From: an uncultured Eisenbergiella sp.
GTDB taxonomy: Bacteria; Bacillota; Clostridia; Lachnospirales; Lachnospiraceae
Reading direction: 5' to 3'
Length of the DNA stretch: 36,908 nt
Assembly: GCA_910585455.1 (NCBI GenBank)
Contig: CAJUEL010000045.1
Span: 1-36,908, forward strand
A program made the translations under genes and the position numbers. Positions 32,032 to 36,908 of this stretch are shown here, piece by piece. The notes beneath the pieces are model-generated. The model did no database searches, was not told the origin of the DNA, and saw only the letters and a program-made list of their open reading frames with translations. How positions within the stretch are numbered: the stretch's first letter is position 1; each line of letters opens with the position of its first letter.

Positions 32032-34677
32032 ATGAATGAAAAGCTTTATAAGCTGATGAACTGGCCGGAAATCGAGGCGGTCATCTATTCTGAGGAGGAT
32101 GATCCGCACCGGCTTTTGGGTCCCCATGGAGAGGGAAACGGGACGCTTTTACAGGCATTTTTTCCGGATGCCGTGTCCGTTACAGCGGTATTGTCAAACA
32201 GGAAAAAGTATGAAATGGAGATGGCGGACGATGCTGGCTTTTTTGCCGTTCTCATTCCGCAGAAAAATATCGGTTCCTATATCTATCGGATTTCCTACAG
32301 CGACGGCAGGCAGGTGGAGGCAGAGGATCCCTATCGGTTTGAGCCGGTGATCACGAAGGAGGATACGGCGCGTTTTGACGCGGGCATTCATTATGAGGCA
32401 TACAGGATGCTGGGCGCGCATCTGATGAGTCTGGATGGCGTGGAAGGGGTGCATTTCGCGGTCTGGGCGCCGAATGCCATGCGGGTCAGCGTGGTCGGCG
32501 ATTTCAACAGCTGGGACGGGCGCATCCATCAGATGCGCAGGCTCTGGGATTCCGGCATTTTTGAGATTTTCATTCCCGGCGTTTCGGAAGGGGAAAATTA
32601 TAAATTTGAGCTGAAGCTGAAGGGTGGCCTGACCTATTTAAAGGCGGACCCTTACGCCTTCGGGCAGCAGCTGCGTCCGGAGACCGCTTCCGTAGTCAGA
32701 AATATCGACGGCTTTGGCTGGGAGGATGAGGAATGGATTTGTGCCCGGGAGAAGAAGGATTTTGACAGGGAGCCTGTCAGTGTCTATGAGATGTATCCCG
32801 GCTCCTTTCAAAAGCCGGAGGACGGCAGGGAGTACTGCTCCTTCCGGGAGCTGGCGCCCCTGGTGGTTTCCTATGTGCAGGATATGGGCTATACCCATGT
32901 GGAGCTGATGCCTGTGATGGAGCATCCCTTTGACGGCTCCTGGGGCTATCAGGTATTGGGCTATTATGCGCCTACGGCGCGGTATGGCACGCCGGAGGAT
33001 TTCATGTATTTTGTCAACGCGCTGCACAAGGCGGGCATTGGCGTGATTTTAGACTGGGTGCCGGCGCATTTTCCCAGAGACGTGCACGGCCTGTCCAACT
33101 TTGACGGGACATGCCTGTATGAGCATAAGGACCCCCGGCAGGGCGCACATCCTCACTGGGGGACGCTGATCTATAATTACGGCAGGCCCCAGGTGCGGAA
33201 TTATCTGATCGCCAATGCGCTGTACTGGATCGAGCAGTTCCACGTAGACGGTATTCGTATGGACGCGGTGGCATCCATGCTCTATCTGGATTATGGCAAG
33301 CAGGACGGCGAGTGGGTCGCCAATATGTATGGCGGCAATGAAAATCTGGAAGCGGTGGAATTTTTAAAGCATGTGAACAGCATGATACAAAAGCGCGGCA
33401 GAGGCGCATTGTCCATCGCGGAGGAATCCACGGCGTGGCCGAAGATCACGGGAGACTTAAATGACGGTGGTCTGGGCTTTTCCTTAAAGTGGAACATGGG
33501 TTGGATGAACGATTTCCTGGGATATATCAAAAATGACCCCTATTTCCGTTCCCACCATCACAGCGAAATCACCTTTTCCATGATCTATGCTTACAGCGAA
33601 CGCTTCATGCTTGTGTTCTCCCACGATGAGGTGGTGCACGGCAAGGCTTCCATGCTCGGCAAGATGCCGGGAGAGGAAGCGGATAAGTTTGCGAACTTAA
33701 AGGCCAGCTATGGCTTCATGATGACGCATCCGGGCAAAAAGCTTCTTTTCATGGGACAGGATATCGGTGAGTATGATGAATGGAACGAGAACCGCAGCGT
33801 GGAATGGGAGCTTTTGAAGGAAGAAAAGCACAGAGGGGTGCAGCAGTTTGTGAAGAAGCTCAACGCCCTTTACCGCACAAGACCTGCCATGTATGAGCAG
33901 GATACGAGCTGGGAGGGGTTTGAGTGGATTAATTGTATCGATTCCAATTCCTGCAGCCTTTCCTATCTGAGAAAGACGAGCCGGGTGGAGGACACGCTGC
34001 TGGTCTGCGTGAATTTTGCCAATGTGGACAGAGAGGACTTCTATGTGGGAGTGCCCTTTGAGGGAAAATATCAGGAAATACTGAATTCCGACGATTTGGA
34101 ATTCCATGGCCAGGGACGCGTCAATGCGGATGTAATCGAAGCGGAAAAAATGGAATTTGACGGCAGGAGCTTCGCCATCAGGATTCACCAGGCGCCCTTA
34201 GGGATCTGCGTTTTCTCCTATACTCCGTATACGGAAGCGGAAAAGGAAGCGAGAAGAAAAGCGGAAGAGGAAGCGCTGGCGAGGAGAAGAGCGGAAGAAG
34301 AGGCGGCAAAGAAAAAGCGCAAAAAGCCTGCGCCTGCCCGGAAAAAAACTTTGAAGGAAAAGCTTTCCGCAAAGGTGGAAAAGGCGGACGAAGCGATTGC
34401 GGAAGGGCGGGAGACGCCGAAGCCCGCAAAGCGGACAAAGAAGGCGGAAGCGGAAAAGCCGGGTCCGCGGGCGAAAAAGGATGCGCAGCCCCAGGCTGCT
34501 GCCGGGGAGAAGCAAAAGGATGTGCGGGAAACGACGGGACAGAGTGAAGGGGCTGGTGATCCGGGGCATTCGGAGGAGAAGAAACGGACCGGTAAGCAGG
34601 AGGCGTCTGACAGAAAGGATAAGCCTGTGAAAAAAGGAGCGAAATCAGCCGCCGGAAGAGGAAAGGCGAAGGCATGA
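32032..34677 (+). CDS. glgB: 1,4-alpha-glucan branching enzyme with long charged C-terminal tail
   Basis: This 881-residue protein makes alpha-1,6 branches in glycogen. An N-terminal beta-sandwich region and CBM48 (VVGDFNSWDGR) precede the GH13 domain. HVELMPVMEHPFDGSWGYQ is the GlgB signature; D411 in DGIRMDAV is the nucleophile, E464 in AEEST the acid/base and D532 in SHDEVVHG the stabilising Asp. The enzyme proper ends near residue 730; the last 150 residues are Lys/Ala/Glu-rich, first a helical stretch then a low-complexity basic tail. This is unusual for GlgB. AGGAGGGA precedes ATG 32032. It overlaps mscS by ATGA. No other glycogen genes are in the window. Confidence 0.96.
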   Translation: MNEKLYKLMNWPEIEAVIYSEEDDPHRLLGPHGEGNGTLLQAFFPDAVSVTAVLSNRKKYEMEMADDAGFFAVLIPQKNIGSYIYRISYSDGRQVEAEDPYRFEPVITKEDTARFDAGIHYEAYRMLGAHLMSLDGVEGVHFAVWAPNAMRVSVVGDFNSWDGRIHQMRRLWDSGIFEIFIPGVSEGENYKFELKLKGGLTYLKADPYAFGQQLRPETASVVRNIDGFGWEDEEWICAREKKDFDREPVSVYEMYPGSFQKPEDGREYCSFRELAPLVVSYVQDMGYTHVELMPVMEHPFDGSWGYQVLGYYAPTARYGTPEDFMYFVNALHKAGIGVILDWVPAHFPRDVHGLSNFDGTCLYEHKDPRQGAHPHWGTLIYNYGRPQVRNYLIANALYWIEQFHVDGIRMDAVASMLYLDYGKQDGEWVANMYGGNENLEAVEFLKHVNSMIQKRGRGALSIAEESTAWPKITGDLNDGGLGFSLKWNMGWMNDFLGYIKNDPYFRSHHHSEITFSMIYAYSERFMLVFSHDEVVHGKASMLGKMPGEEADKFANLKASYGFMMTHPGKKLLFMGQDIGEYDEWNENRSVEWELLKEEKHRGVQQFVKKLNALYRTRPAMYEQDTSWEGFEWINCIDSNSCSLSYLRKTSRVEDTLLVCVNFANVDREDFYVGVPFEGKYQEILNSDDLEFHGQGRVNADVIEAEKMEFDGRSFAIRIHQAPLGICVFSYTPYTEAEKEARRKAEEEALARRRAEEEAAKKKRKKPAPARKKTLKEKLSAKVEKADEAIAEGRETPKPAKRTKKAEAEKPGPRAKKDAQPQAAAGEKQKDVRETTGQSEGAGDPGHSEEKKRTGKQEASDRKDKPVKKGAKSAAGRGKAKA

Positions 34678-35561
34678 GAGCGCTTATCAAAGGAGACGGG
34701 ATTTTTCTGACGGCGGTCATGCAGCAGGAAGAGGTGGGACAAAAGCTGGATTTTCTGGAGCGCCGGCTCAATGAGCTGCCGGACCAGCTGCTTTCGCTGG
34801 GGGTCCGGGTGGTGCTGGCGCTGGTGTTATTTGCCATCGGCACCCGGATCATCGCCCTGATCCGCAGGCTCATAAAACGGGCGCTTTCCCGTTCCAATGC
34901 CACCACCGAGGCGGTGCAGTTTCTGGATTCGGCAATGAAATCGCTGCTCTATGTGATCCTGATTTTCATGATTTTGCAGCTGTTTGGCGTGCAGGCGGCG
35001 AGCATCGCCACCGTGATCGGCTCGGTGGGCGTGACTGTCGGCCTGGCGATACAGGGAAGTCTGGCGAATTGTATCGGCGGCATCATGATCCTCACCTTAA
35101 AGCCCTTTAAGGTGGGGGATTACATCATTGAGGATACCTATAAGAACGAGGGCGTGGTCCGGGAAATCACGATTTTTTATACAAAGCTGTTCACCCATGA
35201 CAATAAAATGATTCTCATTCCCAACGGCACGCTGGCAAACAGCAGTCTGACCAATGTGACACAGGAAACGGAACGGCGCATTGATCTGACCGTCGGCATT
35301 TCCTATGAAGCGGATATCCGGCAGGCACGGGCGGTGGTGGAACGGCTGGCGGCAGAGCATCCGCTGGTGAGCAAGGAGCGGGATGTTTCCGTATTCATTG
35401 ATAATCTGGGAGACAGCAGCGTCGTGCTGGCGATCCGTTTCTGGGCGAAAAGGGAAAACTTCTGGCAGGCCAGGTGCGAAATGCTGGAGAATATCAAATA
35501 TGCCTTTGACGAGGAAGGCATTCAGATTCCCTATAACCAGATTGACGTGCACATGGTATAA
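34674..35561 (+). CDS. mscS: MscS-family small-conductance mechanosensitive channel
   Basis: This 295-residue membrane protein releases solutes during osmotic downshock. Two hydrophobic helices (about residues 43-65 and 83-103) precede the pore helix, which has the glycine/alanine-rich SVGVTVGLAIQGSLANCIGGIMIL, then the beta-domain motif KPFKVGDYI and the IPNGTLANSSLTN segment typical of MscS. The C-terminal alpha/beta domain is complete. The start overlaps the glgB stop (ATGA), so it is probably co-expressed with glgB. Confidence 0.94.
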   Translation: MRALIKGDGIFLTAVMQQEEVGQKLDFLERRLNELPDQLLSLGVRVVLALVLFAIGTRIIALIRRLIKRALSRSNATTEAVQFLDSAMKSLLYVILIFMILQLFGVQAASIATVIGSVGVTVGLAIQGSLANCIGGIMILTLKPFKVGDYIIEDTYKNEGVVREITIFYTKLFTHDNKMILIPNGTLANSSLTNVTQETERRIDLTVGISYEADIRQARAVVERLAAEHPLVSKERDVSVFIDNLGDSSVVLAIRFWAKRENFWQARCEMLENIKYAFDEEGIQIPYNQIDVHMV

Positions 35562-35585
35562 TTCCTGTGCCGCCGCGGAATTTGA

Positions 35586-35615
35586 GTAACAGTTCAGATA
35601 TGTCTGAACTGTTAC
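35586..35615. terminator. Perfect 13-bp hairpin between mscS and cheV
   Basis: GTAACAGTTCAGA (35586-35598) pairs exactly with TCTGAACTGTTAC (35603-35615) around a four-base loop. It is followed by GAATTTTG, a weak U-tract. It probably terminates the glgB-mscS transcript; a protein-binding site for the nearby cheV promoter is an alternative. Confidence 0.6.
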
Positions 35616-35643
35616 GAATTTTGAAAATATTGTCGTTTTACTA

Positions 35644-35672
35644 TAGGTTTTTTGAAAAAGATATGCTATAAT
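35644..35672 (+). promoter_or_regulatory. Extended -10 promoter for cheV
   Basis: TATAAT (35667-35672) is preceded by TG one base upstream (TGCTATAAT), an extended -10 element. The -35 position (TAGGTT, 35644-35649, 17-base spacing) is weak, which such promoters tolerate. The flagellar sigma-28 pattern was not seen. Confidence 0.6.
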
Positions 35673-35716
35673 GACTAATAGCTGTCATGCAAAAAAGATA
35701 TGTGGAGAGGTGGAGC

Positions 35717-36610
35717 ATGGATACAAATATTTTATTGGAAAACGGGACAAACGAGCTCGAGGTGCTGGAATTTACACTGGATAAGAATGTCTATGGGATC
35801 AATGTTGCCAAGATACGTGAGATCATCAATTATGAAGAGGTTACGCCGATTCCGAATTCCCATCCGAGCATTGAAGGAATTTTTATGCCGCGGGACGTGC
35901 TGATTACGGCGATTGATTTGCGCCATTACTTAAGCGGAGTGAAATCCGGAACGGACGGACTGTTTATTGTGACCAATTTCAACAAGCTGGATATCGCGTT
36001 CCATGTGGATTCGGTTGTCGGCATTCACCGCGTATCCTGGAAGGATATCATCAAGCCCAGCACTGCCGTGTCCACGCCGGAGGACGGTATCTGTACCGGC
36101 ATTGTCAAGCTGGAGGAGAAGCTGATCGTCATTCTTGACTTTGAGAAGATCGTAACGGATATTGATCCAGAGACCGGGCTTAAGATGGCCGAAATCGATG
36201 CCCTTGGAGAGCGGGAGCGGAATGATATTCCGATCCTGATCGCGGAGGACTCCGCGCTGCTCAATAAGATGATCACACAGTCGCTAACGAAGGCGGGATA
36301 TCAGAACCTGATCCGCACGGAGGACGGACAGAAGGCGTGGAATGTGATCCGGGGATTTCGGGATAAGGGAACGCTGGACGAAAATGTGCGCTGTGTCATA
36401 ACCGATATTGAGATGCCGCTCATGGACGGACACAGGCTGACAAAGCTGATCAAGGACTGCGACGAGACCAAGCATCTGCCGGTCATTATTTTCTCATCCC
36501 TTGTCAATGATGAGATGCGCAGAAAAGGGGAGGAGCTGGGGGCGAACGCGCAGCTGTCCAAGCCGGAAATCGGGAATCTGGTGAAGGTAATCGACAGCCT
36601 TGTGAAATAG
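35717..36610 (+). CDS. cheV: Chemotaxis coupling protein CheV (CheW plus receiver domain)
   Basis: This 297-residue protein has a CheW-like domain (about 8-160; LEFTLDKNVYGINVAKIREII, PNSHPSIEGIFMPRDVLI) that links receptors to CheA, and a response-regulator receiver domain (about 175-297). The receiver has acidic residues in ILIAEDSALL, the phosphorylation site D230 in VITDIEMPLMDG and K282 in LSKPE. CheV tunes receptor-kinase signalling. ATG 35717 follows GGAGAGG at 35704-35710. No other chemotaxis or flagellar genes are in the window; it has its own promoter. Confidence 0.95.
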   Translation: MDTNILLENGTNELEVLEFTLDKNVYGINVAKIREIINYEEVTPIPNSHPSIEGIFMPRDVLITAIDLRHYLSGVKSGTDGLFIVTNFNKLDIAFHVDSVVGIHRVSWKDIIKPSTAVSTPEDGICTGIVKLEEKLIVILDFEKIVTDIDPETGLKMAEIDALGERERNDIPILIAEDSALLNKMITQSLTKAGYQNLIRTEDGQKAWNVIRGFRDKGTLDENVRCVITDIEMPLMDGHRLTKLIKDCDETKHLPVIIFSSLVNDEMRRKGEELGANAQLSKPEIGNLVKVIDSLVK

Positions 36611-36658
36611 GCTGTAACCTCCATCGCTTTCAAGCGTCAGGTATTGCAAGGTGTTTCA

Positions 36659-36698
36659 GGGAAGGGTGCGGCGGCATACAAACCGCCTGCGCCCTCCC
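36659..36698 (+). terminator. GC-rich hairpin after cheV, without U-tract
   Basis: GGGA-GGGTGC-GGCGG (36659-36674) can pair with CCGCC-GCGCCC-TCCC (36683-36698), with one bulged base on each side and one T-G pair. It lies 49 bases after cheV. No T-run follows, so termination would be non-canonical. The rest of 36611-36789 shows no gene. Confidence 0.4.
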
Positions 36699-36789
36699 CG
36701 GTTCCTGGTACGGACACCTCCGTATGCCGGCCTGTATGGAACGCTCTTGGCAAGGGGAAAAAATTGTTTTAAAAAAATGCAAAAAATGC

Positions 36790-36818
36790 TTGCAAAATGC
36801 AGTGTGAGCGGTTATAAT
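36790..36818 (+). promoter_or_regulatory. Promoter of the tRNA-Thr gene
   Basis: TTGCAA (36790-36795) and TATAAT (36813-36818) are 17 bases apart, ending 18 bases before the tRNA. An A/T-rich stretch (36757-36790) in front could act as an UP element. Confidence 0.82.
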
Positions 36819-36836
36819 ATCGATTGTTGAGATTTT

Positions 36837-36908
36837 GCTGGAATAGCGCAGTTGGTAGCGCAACTGATTCGTAATCAGTAGGTCGAGGGTTCGAGTCCCT
36901 TTTCCAGC
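36837..36908 (+). tRNA. tRNA-Thr (anticodon CGT)
   Basis: The 72 bases fold as a standard cloverleaf: acceptor GCTGGAA/TTCCAGC, D stem GCGC/GCGC, anticodon stem ACTGA/TCAGT with loop TTCGTAA, and T arm GAGGG-TTCGAGT-CCCTT. The anticodon CGT at 36870-36872 reads ACG (Thr). The window ends at the last paired acceptor base, so the discriminator base and any encoded CCA are not visible. Confidence 0.95.

Noticed and set aside
1..36908. CRISPR arrays, insertion sequences, integrases or phage genes
   Set aside because: No regularly spaced direct repeats, transposase or integrase motifs were found. The only tandem repeat is the coding one at 16452-16583.

Overview
The window looks like a chromosomal segment of an anaerobic Clostridia-class Firmicute, most likely a Lachnospiraceae member. 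The reasons are strong AGGAGG-type ribosome binding sites, frequent GTG starts, TTGnnn-17-TATAAT promoters, clostridial-type serC/serA/DUF1015 neighbours, glgB, a stand-alone CheV and a polysaccharide cluster full of FkbM, GT32 and DUF4422 proteins. No species is claimed. 36.9 kb hold about 30 genes, all on the plus strand except one small gene (30151-30432).

Region 1 (1-17270) is a glycan biosynthesis or decoration cluster, probably the 3' part of a longer operon since it begins without a visible promoter. It encodes glycosyltransferases (two-domain and plain GT2, GT4-like, GT11 fucosyltransferase, two GT32, DUF4422), FkbM-type and class I SAM methyltransferases, a DegT/DnrJ/EryC1 sugar aminotransferase, a cupin and a hexapeptide-repeat O-acetyltransferase. 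Genes are separated by a few bases or overlap by 1-4 bases, so translation is probably coupled. Eleven of the seventeen proteins carry the same kind of small Rossmann-like module (hydrophobic strand, aromatic, G-x-G-like turn, then D-N/D-K), fused at the N-terminus of transferases, at the C-terminus of GT2 enzymes, or almost alone (6741-7217). This recurring module is the most striking feature of the window. Base composition is mosaic: AT-rich up to about 6.9 kb, clearly more GC-rich after about 7.2 kb.

Region 2 (17585-19140) is a pair of overlapping genes, a ribulose-phosphate 3-epimerase-like enzyme and an IspD/TarI-like cytidylyltransferase with a large low-complexity insertion. The pair may make a CDP-activated sugar or polyol for region 1. 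It ends at a strong terminator.

Region 3 (19422-22954) has its own promoter and encodes a GPH-family sugar transporter interrupted by an in-frame TAG, followed by a GH13 alpha-glucosidase-type enzyme. It would serve uptake and hydrolysis of alpha-glucosides.

Region 4 (23123-30093) is an amino-acid operon, leuB-ilvD-ilvB-serC-serA, covering steps of branched-chain amino acid and serine synthesis, bounded by a promoter and a terminator. ilvN, leuA/C/D and serB are not in the window.

Region 5 (30151-36908) is a mix of housekeeping genes: a small minus-strand protein with a ribbon-helix-helix-like pattern and a perfect inverted repeat in its leader, a DUF1015 protein, glgB with a highly charged C-terminal tail, a MscS channel, cheV, and a tRNA-Thr(CGT) that ends exactly at the window edge.
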